Shown here in pieces: positions 40,792-48,641 of a stretch of 64,000 nt of DNA (positions are counted from its first letter, which is position 1; each line of letters opens with the position of its first letter). Made by a program: the position numbers and the translations under genes. Where the stretch lies: contig CADEFT010000007.1 of the NCBI GenBank assembly GCA_902826685.1, forward strand, positions 124,001 to 188,000, read 5' to 3'. The notes beneath the pieces are model-generated. The model had not been told where the DNA came from. It ran no database searches and saw only the letters and a program-made list of their open reading frames with translations. The stretch comes from an uncultured Acidobacteriota bacterium (lineage in GTDB: Bacteria > Acidobacteriota > Terriglobia > Bryobacterales > Bryobacteraceae).

Positions 40792-41848
40792 CGACGACCG
40801 CCGCGAAGAACCCGTCACCTGAGTCCCGTCCTGGCAGGCGCTGGCTATTGGCCGCCCGCCATTCTCCATCCAGTTCTTCCACCACCCCTTCATTCTCTTC
40901 CCGTTCGAGCGAGCAAGTGGAATAGACAAGAAGCCCCTCCGGCTTGAGACACTCCAGGGCCTGACGCAGAATGCCGGCCTGCCGCGCGCGCAAGTCGTCC
41001 AGATCGCCCGGCTTCAATCTCCATTTGATTTCCGGGTTGCGCCCCAGCGTGCCGGTACCCGAGCACGGCGCATCGACCAGAATGCGATCGAACCGGGCGC
41101 GGAATGGCAGCGGTTGGGTCGCATCCAGCGCGACGCGGGGGCACCCGATATCGCCCATCGCGCGCAGACGGTGCAGGTGGCGGTCGCAGGCGATGGCGAG
41201 GACACCGGACTCCAGTGCCTGGACGGTCTTGTTGCCAGGAGCGGCGCACAGATCGAGGAAGCTCATTCCAGGGCGCAGGTCGAGTTGCGGCACGATCCAT
41301 TGCGAGCCAATGTCCTGGATGCGCCCCTGCCGCACATGCGACTCCGCCGGCTTCAGGGCGCTTTGGGCAATGCCGGTTGCGGTCTCCACACCCCAGCGCG
41401 CCACCCAGCGATCCCACAACCATTCGGGGACTGAATATCGAATCGCCTCCGAAGGAAACGGCACTTGCTCCCGCGGCGCCTTGCGCAGAACGGCATTCAC
41501 CAACCCGGTGGCAGAGCTCTTGCGGGCGCGCTTGACCAATTCCACCGATTCGGCGACGGCGGCATGGGCGGGAACGCGATCGAGATAACGCAATTGATAA
41601 AGTCCCAGGCGCAGGGCGGTGCGCACTTCCGGATCGAGCTTCGCCGAGGGACGCCCGGCCGTCCGGGCGATCAGAAAATCGAGCTCCATCTGGCGGCGCA
41701 GCGTTCCCAATACGATTTCCGACGCCAGGCCCGCGTCTCGCGAATCGAGCGAGGCCGAATGAGCGTGCAGCAAATCGCCCGCAAAAGCCGATTGCGTTTC
41801 CACCCGCAGAAGAATGTCGAACGCCAGCCGGCGCGCAGGTGAAATCAT
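40778..41848 (-). CDS. rsmB: 16S rRNA (cytosine-C5)-methyltransferase RsmB
   Basis: A 356-residue protein. An N-terminal NusB-like RNA-binding domain (ISPARRLAFDILLRVETQSAF to LVNAVLRKAPRE) is followed by the Rossmann methyltransferase: FLDLCAAPGNKTVQALE (SAM motif I), VDAPCSGTGTLGRNPEIKW and YSTCSLEREENE, which hold the two catalytic cysteines of m5C methyltransferases. It methylates C967-equivalent in 16S rRNA. The ATG at 41848 was selected because upstream sequence is the divergent ttcA gene. Transcribed away from ttcA with a shared palindromic promoter region. Confidence 0.92.
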   Translation of the reverse strand: MISPARRLAFDILLRVETQSAFAGDLLHAHSASLDSRDAGLASEIVLGTLRRQMELDFLIARTAGRPSAKLDPEVRTALRLGLYQLRYLDRVPAHAAVAESVELVKRARKSSATGLVNAVLRKAPREQVPFPSEAIRYSVPEWLWDRWVARWGVETATGIAQSALKPAESHVRQGRIQDIGSQWIVPQLDLRPGMSFLDLCAAPGNKTVQALESGVLAIACDRHLHRLRAMGDIGCPRVALDATQPLPFRARFDRILVDAPCSGTGTLGRNPEIKWRLKPGDLDDLRARQAGILRQALECLKPEGLLVYSTCSLEREENEGVVEELDGEWRAANSQRLPGRDSGDGFFAAVVVRRG

Positions 41849-41860
41849 CCCGGTGTCACT

Positions 41861-41873
41861 TCCTATAATAGGA
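41861..41873. promoter_or_regulatory. Palindromic bidirectional -10 element (TCCTATAATAGGA)
   Basis: A perfect 13-bp palindrome between the divergent rsmB and ttcA genes. Reading right it offers TATAAT (41864-41869), a consensus -10, 6 nt before the ttcA TTG. Reading left it offers TATTAT, 16 nt before the rsmB ATG. It may serve both genes. Confidence 0.5.
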
Positions 41874-41875
41874 CC

Positions 41876-42664
41876 TTGGATCTCGAAAAGACTCTGTTGC
41901 GAAAAGTGGGCGACGCGATCGGGCGGTTCCAGATGATCCGCGATGGCGATCGTGTGGCCGTGGCGCTTTCCGGCGGCAAGGATTCGCTGACGCTTCTCGA
42001 AGCGCTTCTGGCGCTGCGCAGGAAAGCGCCCATCGATTTCAGCGTCTGCGCCTTTACGGTGGAACAGGGCAAGTTTCTGCGGCCCATCGAACCGCTGGGA
42101 AGCTGGCTGATCGAGCGCGGCATCGACTGGAGCTATCATCGCGACGCGCCATCGCTTCAGTTGCTCGACGAACAACCCGATCATGGCTGCGATCTGTGCA
42201 GCCGGTTCCGGCGCCGGGCGGTGTATGAAATCGTGCGCGGCCTGGGCGCCAACGTGATCGCCTTCGGCCATACGGCGGACGATTTCTGCGAAGCGTTCCT
42301 GCGCAATTCGCTTTTCACGGGCCGCCTGAGCGCGCTGCCGCCGGTGACCTGGTCGCGCAAAAAGGAGTTCCGGCTGATTCGCCCGCTGGTTTTCGTCACC
42401 GAGGACCTGACCACGCGCTTTGCGGGCTCGCTGGGCGCCCCGGTCATTCCCTGCGGCTGCTCGCAGAAAACGGGCACCGTGCGGCGCAGCCTGCGCGATT
42501 TTTTCGCCGAACTCGAACAGGATCATCCGCATTTGAAGGAGACGCTGCTTTCGGCCATGGGCAACATCGAGCCGCAGCGGCTCTTGGATACGCGCTACCT
42601 CGATCCCAATCTTGAAGAGGGGGCGGCTCAAACATCTCTGTTTCCAATCGTCACGGAATCGTAA
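41876..42664 (+). CDS. ttcA: TtcA-type tRNA 2-thiocytidine synthetase (PP-loop ATPase)
   Basis: A 262-residue PP-loop protein. ATP-binding SGGKDS at about 32-37; a CDLC pair in the middle and a CGC after PVIP, giving the Cys set expected for the Fe-S cluster of TtcA; FGHTADDFCEAFLRN. The start is TTG at 41876 because homology to TtcA begins at LEKTLLRKVGDAI and TATAAT ends 6 nt upstream. TtcA adds sulfur to cytidine 32 of tRNAs. Divergent to rsmB, so two RNA-modification genes share a control region. Confidence 0.85.
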   Translation: MDLEKTLLRKVGDAIGRFQMIRDGDRVAVALSGGKDSLTLLEALLALRRKAPIDFSVCAFTVEQGKFLRPIEPLGSWLIERGIDWSYHRDAPSLQLLDEQPDHGCDLCSRFRRRAVYEIVRGLGANVIAFGHTADDFCEAFLRNSLFTGRLSALPPVTWSRKKEFRLIRPLVFVTEDLTTRFAGSLGAPVIPCGCSQKTGTVRRSLRDFFAELEQDHPHLKETLLSAMGNIEPQRLLDTRYLDPNLEEGAAQTSLFPIVTES

Positions 42665-42734
42665 TGACACTGCGGTTGACCTGTCATGATTCGAATGCGA
42701 AACTAAGTCTTCCGTCTCGTCGCGATATGTTCCT

Positions 42735-42740
42735 TACACT
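42735..42740 (+). promoter_or_regulatory. Candidate -10 box (TACACT) of the DUF47-Pit operon
   Basis: TACACT predicts a leader of about 27 nt containing the AGAGG ribosome site before the ATG at 42774. No -35 is clear. Confidence 0.35.
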
Positions 42741-42773
42741 ACAGAATCAGGCGGCCCGCTCCCTAGAGGTTCT

Positions 42774-43379
42774 ATGAGGCTTCTGCCCCGCGAAGAGAAA
42801 TTTTTCGATTATTTCCATACCCAGGCGCGTTTGATTTCGGAAGCCTCGCTGGTTTTAGGCGAGATCGCCCGCAGCGGCTCGGCCTCGGCGGCCGAGAGGA
42901 TCACCAAGCTCGAGCGGGACGGCGACGAGATCATTCATGAAATCGTTCAGAAGCTGAACGCGACGTTCATCACTCCGCTCGACCCGGAAGACATCCACCA
43001 GATGGCTTCGCGGCTGGACGACGTTCTGGACGGCATCGAAGAAGTGGGCTACAAGATGTTCACCTATAAGGCGACGCCGTTGCCCGCCGAGGCGATCAAG
43101 ATCTGCGATACGATCCAGGCCTCCGGGCAGGCCATCGAGAAAGCTTTCGCGGCCTTGAGCCAAAGCAAGGAACTGATGGAACACTGCATTGAGATCAACC
43201 GGCTGGAGGATCTGGCCGACCAGATCGGACGCAGCGCGGTCGCCCATCTGTTCGAGCACGAAAAGGACCCGATCCAAATCATCAAGCTGAAGGAAATTTA
43301 CGATCTGCTCGAAACCGCCTGCGATGCCTGTGAAGACGTTGCCGACGTATTGCAGCACGTCGTCGTGAAGAACAGTTGA
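42774..43379 (+). CDS. DUF47 family Pit accessory protein (PhoU-like)
   Basis: A 201-residue all-helical protein starting MRLLPREEKFFDYFHTQ, the typical DUF47 start. It continues with repeated PhoU-type helices (ERDGDEIIHEIVQKLNATFITPLDPEDIHQMASRLDDVLDGIEE) containing the conserved ERxGDEI and FITPLDREDI-like motifs. These proteins accompany Pit transporters and are thought to regulate them. The Pit gene follows 15 nt later. An AGAGG ribosome site precedes the ATG. Confidence 0.9.
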   Translation: MRLLPREEKFFDYFHTQARLISEASLVLGEIARSGSASAAERITKLERDGDEIIHEIVQKLNATFITPLDPEDIHQMASRLDDVLDGIEEVGYKMFTYKATPLPAEAIKICDTIQASGQAIEKAFAALSQSKELMEHCIEINRLEDLADQIGRSAVAHLFEHEKDPIQIIKLKEIYDLLETACDACEDVADVLQHVVVKNS

Positions 43380-43394
43380 TACCAACGATTCCGC

Positions 43395-44396
43395 ATGAGT
43401 GAAACGCAGATCCTGGCAGCGATCATCATCTGTTTCGCGCTGATTTTCGATTTCATCAATGGATTTCACGATGCCGCCAACTCGGTGGCCACTATCGTCG
43501 CGACGCGCGTTCTGACGCCGTTCCGCGCGGTGATGTGGGCGGCGTTTTTCAACTTCATTTCGGCCATCAGCTTTGGAACCGGCGTCGCCAGCACGGTGGG
43601 CAAAGGGCTGGTGGATCCGGAAATGATCACGCCCGCCACGGTGCTGGCGGGCCTGCTTGGGGCCATCGTCTGGGATCTGCTCACGTGGTGGTGGGGACTG
43701 CCCACCAGTTCCTCCCATGCGCTGTTCGGGGGCCTGGGCGGGGCGGCGGTGGCGGCGGCGGGCTTCAAGGTCATCATCGTTTCCGGGTGGATCCGCATTT
43801 TCACGTTCATCGCCGTGGCGCCGGTGCTGGGCCTGCTGCTGGCCTATTCGCTGATGATCCTCATTCACTGGATTTTCCGCAGCTACACGCCCAGGCAGAT
43901 GGACATCTATTTCCGCAGGCTGCAATTGGCTTCGGCGGCCATCTTCAGTTATTCGCACGGCACCAACGACGCTCAGAAGACCATGGGCATCATCACGCTG
44001 GTGTTGTTCACCGGCGGGTTCCAGAATTCGTTCCAGGTGCCGCTGTGGGTGATTCTGGCGGCGCACGCGGCGATCGCGCTGGGAACGATGTGCGGCGGCT
44101 GGCGGATTATCCGCACCATGGGGACGCGATTGACGCGCCTGAAGCCGCGCGGCGGATTCTGCGCGGAGACGGCGGCCGCGACATCGATTCTGTTTTCCAC
44201 CTATCTGCACATGCCGGTTTCGACGACGCACGTGGTGGCGGGCGCTATCGCCGGCGTCGGTTCCATTCAACGGCCCAAAGCGGTGCGCTGGCGCATTGCC
44301 ACCAGCATCCTGTGGGCCTGGGTGATGACCATTCCCGCCTCGGCGGCGGTAGGCTACCTGAGCTATCAGGCGATCCACCTGCTGTTCGGCAAGTGA
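43395..44396 (+). CDS. pit: Low-affinity inorganic phosphate transporter (Pit family)
   Basis: A 333-residue membrane protein with two PHO4 repeats: DFINGFHDAANSVATIVATRVL at residues 19-40 and SYSHGTNDAQKTMGIITL in the second half. Both contain the Asn/Asp phosphate-binding signature. About ten hydrophobic helices. It imports phosphate (as metal phosphate) driven by the proton gradient. It forms an operon with the preceding DUF47 protein. Its stop is about 45 nt before a cobalamin riboswitch for the next transcription unit. Confidence 0.93.
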   Translation: MSETQILAAIIICFALIFDFINGFHDAANSVATIVATRVLTPFRAVMWAAFFNFISAISFGTGVASTVGKGLVDPEMITPATVLAGLLGAIVWDLLTWWWGLPTSSSHALFGGLGGAAVAAAGFKVIIVSGWIRIFTFIAVAPVLGLLLAYSLMILIHWIFRSYTPRQMDIYFRRLQLASAAIFSYSHGTNDAQKTMGIITLVLFTGGFQNSFQVPLWVILAAHAAIALGTMCGGWRIIRTMGTRLTRLKPRGGFCAETAAATSILFSTYLHMPVSTTHVVAGAIAGVGSIQRPKAVRWRIATSILWAWVMTIPASAAVGYLSYQAIHLLFGK

Positions 44397-44442
44397 CCGC
44401 TTCTTGAAGTTTCGCGCGAACCCCTGCTATTCTCGGATGTCC

Positions 44443-44600
44443 ATGGTTCGCCCTCACGGGCGATGAAAAGGGGAATCCGGTTAGAATCCGGAGCTGCCCC
44501 GCAGCGGTAAGGGAAACGAACGTTGCCCCTCGACACTGGCTTTCGGGCCGGGAAGTCGCAACCAGTAGGTGGTCCCTGAGTCCGAAGACCTGCCTGGAAC
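44443..44600 (+). promoter_or_regulatory. Cobalamin riboswitch
   Basis: The conserved core is clear: GGGAATCCGG, TTAGAATCCGG, then AGCTGCCCCGCAGCGGTAA (the B12 box region) at about 44470-44510, and the downstream AGTCCGAAGACCTGCCT at 44579-44596. It lies directly upstream of a TonB receptor and an adenosyltransferase. The downstream region to 44647 has a GGCCG/CGGCC hairpin and a CTTCG/CGAAG hairpin just before the GGGGGA ribosome site, a likely translational expression platform. Confidence 0.93.
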
Positions 44601-44647
44601 GGCCGCGCAACGGCCGGACAGACTGCTTCGCTCTCGAAGGGGGACCG

Positions 44648-47083
44648 ATGCCCGGAACGTTTTCCGTTGGTTTTGTTTTTCATTTCCTTTCCGCCTTTGC
44701 GCAGGACCCGGGCGTCATCGCCGGTATCGTGCGCGATCCGGCGGACCGCCCGATTCCCGGCGCCAAGGTTGCGCTCTATCAAACCGGGCGCCACACGCCC
44801 GAAGCTTCAACGGTCACCGCGGCCGATGGATCGTACCGGTTCGATGCCGGCTATCGCGGCAGCGTTCTGCTTACGGTTTCGGCGGATGGGTTCCGCGCCG
44901 CCACGGTGCCAAGCGCGCCCGGAACGGCGTCCCGCGTGGTTCTGAAGATTGCCGGTCTCGATCAGCAGGTTCTGGTCACCGCCGAGGGGTCGGCGCAAAG
45001 CGTCGATCAGGTCTCGAAATCCGCCTCTCTTGTCACCGCCGCCGAGATCGAGCAGCGCGGCGAATATAGCGTCACCGAAGCGTTGCGCGACACGCCCGGA
45101 CTGCTGATCCGCAACCTGGGCGGGCCGGGGCAATCGACTACGATTCGCATGCGTGGACTTCGGGCGGACGCGACGGCGATCCTGATCGACGGCCTGCGAT
45201 TTCGCGACGCCGCCACCACGCAGGGCGATGCCAGTTCTTTTATTTCCACGTTGAACGTCATTCGCCCGGACCGCATCGAAGTGCTGCGCGGATCGGGCTC
45301 CTCGCTGTATGGCACCAATGCCGTGGGCGGCACGATCAATGTGGTTTCGGACCCGGGCGGCGGCCCCATGCATGGCAACCTGCTGATGGAAGGAGGATCG
45401 CTCGGTTTCCTGCGCGGCCGCGGCGCGGTAAGCGGCGGCCTTGCCGGCAACCGGCTGACCTACAGCGCCGGTCTGCTGCATTTGAATGTGCTCAGCGGAG
45501 TGGATGGCGACGACCGCGCGCGCAGCAGCGGCCTGCAGTCGTTTGTGCGCTACACGCCGGGCTCCCGCACTTCGCTCTCAAGCCGGCTGATTGTTTCGGA
45601 CGATTTCGTGCAGCCCAACCTCAGTCCCACGGCCACCGGCCTGCCGGCAGCGAACATACCGTCCACGACGATCGTGCGGGCGATCCCGCTGGCGCCGGAG
45701 GAAGTTCGAAAGTCGGCGTTGGGGCTGCCATTCTCACCGGGCAACTCGACCTTCATCCCGAACCGGAACGATGCCGATAACCGGCGTGCTTCGCGGTTCT
45801 GGAGCGGTGCCTGGATCGCGCGGCGGAACGTAAGCGCCGCCCTCGATCTACAGGCGAGCTATCAGCACGTCCACACCGATCGCGACTTTCAGAACGGACC
45901 GGCGGGCGTGGGCACGCAGCCGCGCCTTTCGAATCTGAGCCTTTTTCAAGGATCCATCGACACGGTGGACGGGAGGGTGAACGGGCGCCCCGGCCGGAAC
46001 ACCACCTTGCTCGGCGGATTCGAGTTTGAGCGGGAAGGCTATCTCAATGCCGACGACAACCGGCTCCCGGCGCCTTCCACGGTTACCACGCGCACTCGGG
46101 CCAATCAGCGATCCTACGCCGGCTATTTCGCGGCGCAGACGGCGCTGCTGAACCAGCGGCTGCAGCTTTCGCTCTCGGGCAGGGCGCAGAGCTTCGCCAC
46201 CGGCCGCCCCACCTTCGCCTATGCCGGCGTGTCGAACAACTACGACGCGGCGGCCTCCACCTCGCCTCCGCGGGCCCTCACGGGCGACTTCGCCGCCTCG
46301 TATTTCGCGGCACGGACCGGAACAAAGCTGCGCGCGCACTTCGGCAATTCCTATCGCGCACCGGGGTTGTATGAGCGGTATGGCTCAGGCTTCTTCTACA
46401 ACGCGGTGACCAACGCCGTGGTCTTCACACCCTACGGCGACCCGCGCCTGGCGCCCGACCGCTATAACTCCGCCGACGCCGGCATCGATCAATACCTGCT
46501 GCGCGACCGCATTCGAATCAGCGCCACCTGGTTCTATACACGCATCGCGCAGATCACGCAGTTCGATTCGGTCGCCGCCGTGATCGCCGCCTCCTCCGAT
46601 CCTTTCGGGCGGACTTCGGGCTACTACAACGGAGCGGGAGGCATCTCGCGAGGAGCGGAGGCGGCGGCCGAATTCCGTCCCTGGCGTTCGACATTGTGGC
46701 GGGGCTCCTATACCTACGTCAACGCCGATACCGATCAGGACACCGCGGTGCGCGGCTTCTACAGGGCGCTCAGCGTACCGGCACATTCGTTCACCGCGTT
46801 CTGGAACCAACGTCTCAACCGGCGAGCCGAGCTTACTTTCGATCTCTACCGCTCGGGCGCCTATCACAACTCGCTTTCGGCCGCCGGGCGCGCACGTGCC
46901 TATCTTTATCCGGGCTATGTGAAGGCGGATGGTGTTCTGTCGATACGCCTGCGCGAGACGGACCGCTACGCGTTGAACTGGCGCTTCAAGGTGGACAACA
47001 TTCTGAATCGCCGCTATTTCGAGAACGGCTTTCAATCGCCGCGCGCCACATTGGTGACGGGGCTCGATTTTCAATTTCACTAA
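44648..47083 (+). CDS. btuB: BtuB-like TonB-dependent cobalamin receptor
   Basis: An 811-residue outer membrane receptor. Signal peptide (PGTFSVGFVFHFLSAFAQ), then a carboxypeptidase-regulatory-like domain (GVIAGIVRDPADRPIPGAKV) that E. coli BtuB lacks. The plug domain shows TEALRDTPGLLIRNLGGPGQSTTIRMRG, ILIDGLRFRD and RIEVLRGSGSSLYGTNAVGGTINVVS. A 22-strand barrel ends in GLDFQFH. The riboswitch in front and the adenosyltransferase behind argue that the ligand is cobalamin or a precursor. Inner-membrane BtuCDF partners are not in the window. Confidence 0.88.
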   Translation: MPGTFSVGFVFHFLSAFAQDPGVIAGIVRDPADRPIPGAKVALYQTGRHTPEASTVTAADGSYRFDAGYRGSVLLTVSADGFRAATVPSAPGTASRVVLKIAGLDQQVLVTAEGSAQSVDQVSKSASLVTAAEIEQRGEYSVTEALRDTPGLLIRNLGGPGQSTTIRMRGLRADATAILIDGLRFRDAATTQGDASSFISTLNVIRPDRIEVLRGSGSSLYGTNAVGGTINVVSDPGGGPMHGNLLMEGGSLGFLRGRGAVSGGLAGNRLTYSAGLLHLNVLSGVDGDDRARSSGLQSFVRYTPGSRTSLSSRLIVSDDFVQPNLSPTATGLPAANIPSTTIVRAIPLAPEEVRKSALGLPFSPGNSTFIPNRNDADNRRASRFWSGAWIARRNVSAALDLQASYQHVHTDRDFQNGPAGVGTQPRLSNLSLFQGSIDTVDGRVNGRPGRNTTLLGGFEFEREGYLNADDNRLPAPSTVTTRTRANQRSYAGYFAAQTALLNQRLQLSLSGRAQSFATGRPTFAYAGVSNNYDAAASTSPPRALTGDFAASYFAARTGTKLRAHFGNSYRAPGLYERYGSGFFYNAVTNAVVFTPYGDPRLAPDRYNSADAGIDQYLLRDRIRISATWFYTRIAQITQFDSVAAVIAASSDPFGRTSGYYNGAGGISRGAEAAAEFRPWRSTLWRGSYTYVNADTDQDTAVRGFYRALSVPAHSFTAFWNQRLNRRAELTFDLYRSGAYHNSLSAAGRARAYLYPGYVKADGVLSIRLRETDRYALNWRFKVDNILNRRYFENGFQSPRATLVTGLDFQFH

Positions 47084-47096
47084 GGAGGCTTCTCTC

Positions 47097-47672
47097 ATGT
47101 CGATCGCAACCATGCGCGGAGATAACGGCACAACGGGACTTTCCGGAGGGATTCGCGTTTCCAAGGCGAGCCTGCGGGTGGAGGCTTACGGCACCATCGA
47201 TGAAGCGATTTCGAGCATCGGCTTTGCACGATCCATCTGCGCGAACGTGGAGATCAAGACCGAGGCAAAGCGCATTCAACGCGAGTTGTTCAAAGTGGCT
47301 TCGGCGATCTCGACTCCGCCCGAAAGCAAGAAAGGAATCCCCCCCATCGACGATTCGCTGGTGGATGCGTTGACGGCGGCGGTTCACCGGATCGAAGCCA
47401 TACCGGGAATCCTGAGCGACTGGTCGGTACCGGGGGAAGACGCGGCGGCGGCGGCGTTCGACGTGGCGCGTACGGTGTGCCGGCGCGCGGAGCGGCTGGC
47501 CGTCCGGGTGACCGAGGAAGGCATCGCCCTTCAGCCGAACGTGCTGCGCTATCTCAACCGGCTATCGGACTTGCTCTGGCTATACGGCCGGCAAATCGAA
47601 TTGGAAGCGGGCGTGGATGCGAGACTGCGCGATGAAACCACCGCCGGGCCGCGCTGGTCGCGCGCCTGGTAG
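47097..47672 (+). CDS. Cob(I)alamin adenosyltransferase (PduO type)
   Basis: A 191-residue ATR. Recognisable PduO-type blocks: RGDNGTTGLSGGIRVSKASLRVEAYGTIDEAISSIGFAR at the N-terminus (ATP P-loop-like TxxGDxGTT, with Asn for Lys), VARTVCRRAERLAVRVTEE and RYLNRLSDLLWLYGRQIE at the C-terminus. It transfers adenosyl from ATP to cob(I)alamin. It sits 13 nt after the receptor under the same riboswitch. AAGGAGG gives a strong ribosome site. The usual F-x-L-P-G-G motif reads DWSVPGE here, a divergence that may reduce but need not abolish activity. Confidence 0.87.
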   Translation: MSIATMRGDNGTTGLSGGIRVSKASLRVEAYGTIDEAISSIGFARSICANVEIKTEAKRIQRELFKVASAISTPPESKKGIPPIDDSLVDALTAAVHRIEAIPGILSDWSVPGEDAAAAAFDVARTVCRRAERLAVRVTEEGIALQPNVLRYLNRLSDLLWLYGRQIELEAGVDARLRDETTAGPRWSRAW

Positions 47673-47683
47673 GCGGGCAGGTT

Positions 47684-48607
47684 TCAGGAGCGTCCGTGGA
47701 AGAAATAGACTTCCGGCATGATGTGCATGTCGGAGACGACGCAGGGTCCGCAATCGTATTTGTATTCCGGCCAGGCTTCACGGGCGGCGGCCGGAACGGC
47801 GATCTGATCGTCGGCGAGGTGATAGACGCAGACGGCCATGCGCGGTTTGAACCTGGCCAGCGTTTCCCTGGCGCCGCGCAGCGCGTTGCGCTCGGCGCCT
47901 TCGATATCGAATTTAATGAAATCGACGCGATCGAGACCTAGTTCGGCCACCAGCTTGTCGATGGTGGTCAACGGCAGATTGATGACGAACGAGCCATCGC
48001 GCTTCATCACGAAGCTGTCGCCGGCGGAGTTCGATGGGTCGACATTCATCGGCAGCACATCGTCCTTGTCCCAAACACCCTTGGCGTAGACGATCACCCT
48101 GCCTTCTTCGATTTCCTTGGCGAAGTTGCGGCGCAGGCTCTTCAGGTTCTCGGGCGCGGGCTCGATGGCCACCACTTTTTTCGCGCCGCGAGCGAGCGCC
48201 CGGCGCGTGTAGACGCCGATATTGGCGCCGCAGTCGAGCACGATGTCGCCCGGCTTGACGCCGTGTACACCCTGCTCATAGATGCCGTTCTCCTGCTCGG
48301 CCAGATCGTAAAGCACCGCCTCGGCATTTCCGGACGGAATCCAGAACGGGCCGCCCGGCGTCTCCCACAGTTCCAGCTTCTCGGCGTCGTCTTTTCGGAG
48401 CAGGCGGCTGTTGGCCTTGATCGACTGCTTCTTGTCATGGCGCCGCTTGGAGGCGTCCATGCTCTTCATCGCCTGGTCGAGCGGGCATTGTTTCGGATTG
48501 CGCCCCATGGCGAGCAGGGCCCCGATGAACAGTTGATCGTGCAGGAATCCAAAGATCAGGAAAAGGGCCAAGCCGACCGAAAGCTGGATGAGGGTCGCCT
48601 TCTTCAT
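47684..48607 (-). CDS. FkbM-family methyltransferase with N-terminal membrane anchor
   Basis: A 307-residue protein. Residues 5-32 are a membrane helix (IQLSVGLALFLIFGFLHDQLF). The FkbM domain follows: IVLDCGANIGVYTRRALARGAKKVVAIEPAPENLKSL, LPLTTIDKLVAELGLDRVDFIKFDIEGAERNALRGA and a closing HxxPEVYFF element. FkbM enzymes O-methylate sugars or polyketide hydroxyls. It lies 34 nt after the glycan cluster's membrane protein on the same strand and may methylate its product. GGGGAGA precedes the ATG. Confidence 0.82.
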   Translation of the reverse strand: MKKATLIQLSVGLALFLIFGFLHDQLFIGALLAMGRNPKQCPLDQAMKSMDASKRRHDKKQSIKANSRLLRKDDAEKLELWETPGGPFWIPSGNAEAVLYDLAEQENGIYEQGVHGVKPGDIVLDCGANIGVYTRRALARGAKKVVAIEPAPENLKSLRRNFAKEIEEGRVIVYAKGVWDKDDVLPMNVDPSNSAGDSFVMKRDGSFVINLPLTTIDKLVAELGLDRVDFIKFDIEGAERNALRGARETLARFKPRMAVCVYHLADDQIAVPAAAREAWPEYKYDCGPCVVSDMHIMPEVYFFHGRS

Positions 48608-48641
48608 TCTCCCCGTCTATCGGCGCTCGAAGGCCCAGGCA

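Noticed and set aside
42664..42698. Possible Pho box (CTGTCAT with a weaker CTGCGGT 11 bp upstream) before the phosphate operon
   Set aside because: Only one half-site is good and it lies about 50 bp upstream of the best -10, so it does not fit a PhoB-activated promoter. The flanking ATGACA/TGTCAT symmetry may be chance.
42855..44378. 507-codon open frame on the minus strand opposite DUF47 and Pit
   Set aside because: The composition is dominated by Arg, His, Gln and Asp without domains, while both plus-strand genes carry strong family signatures.
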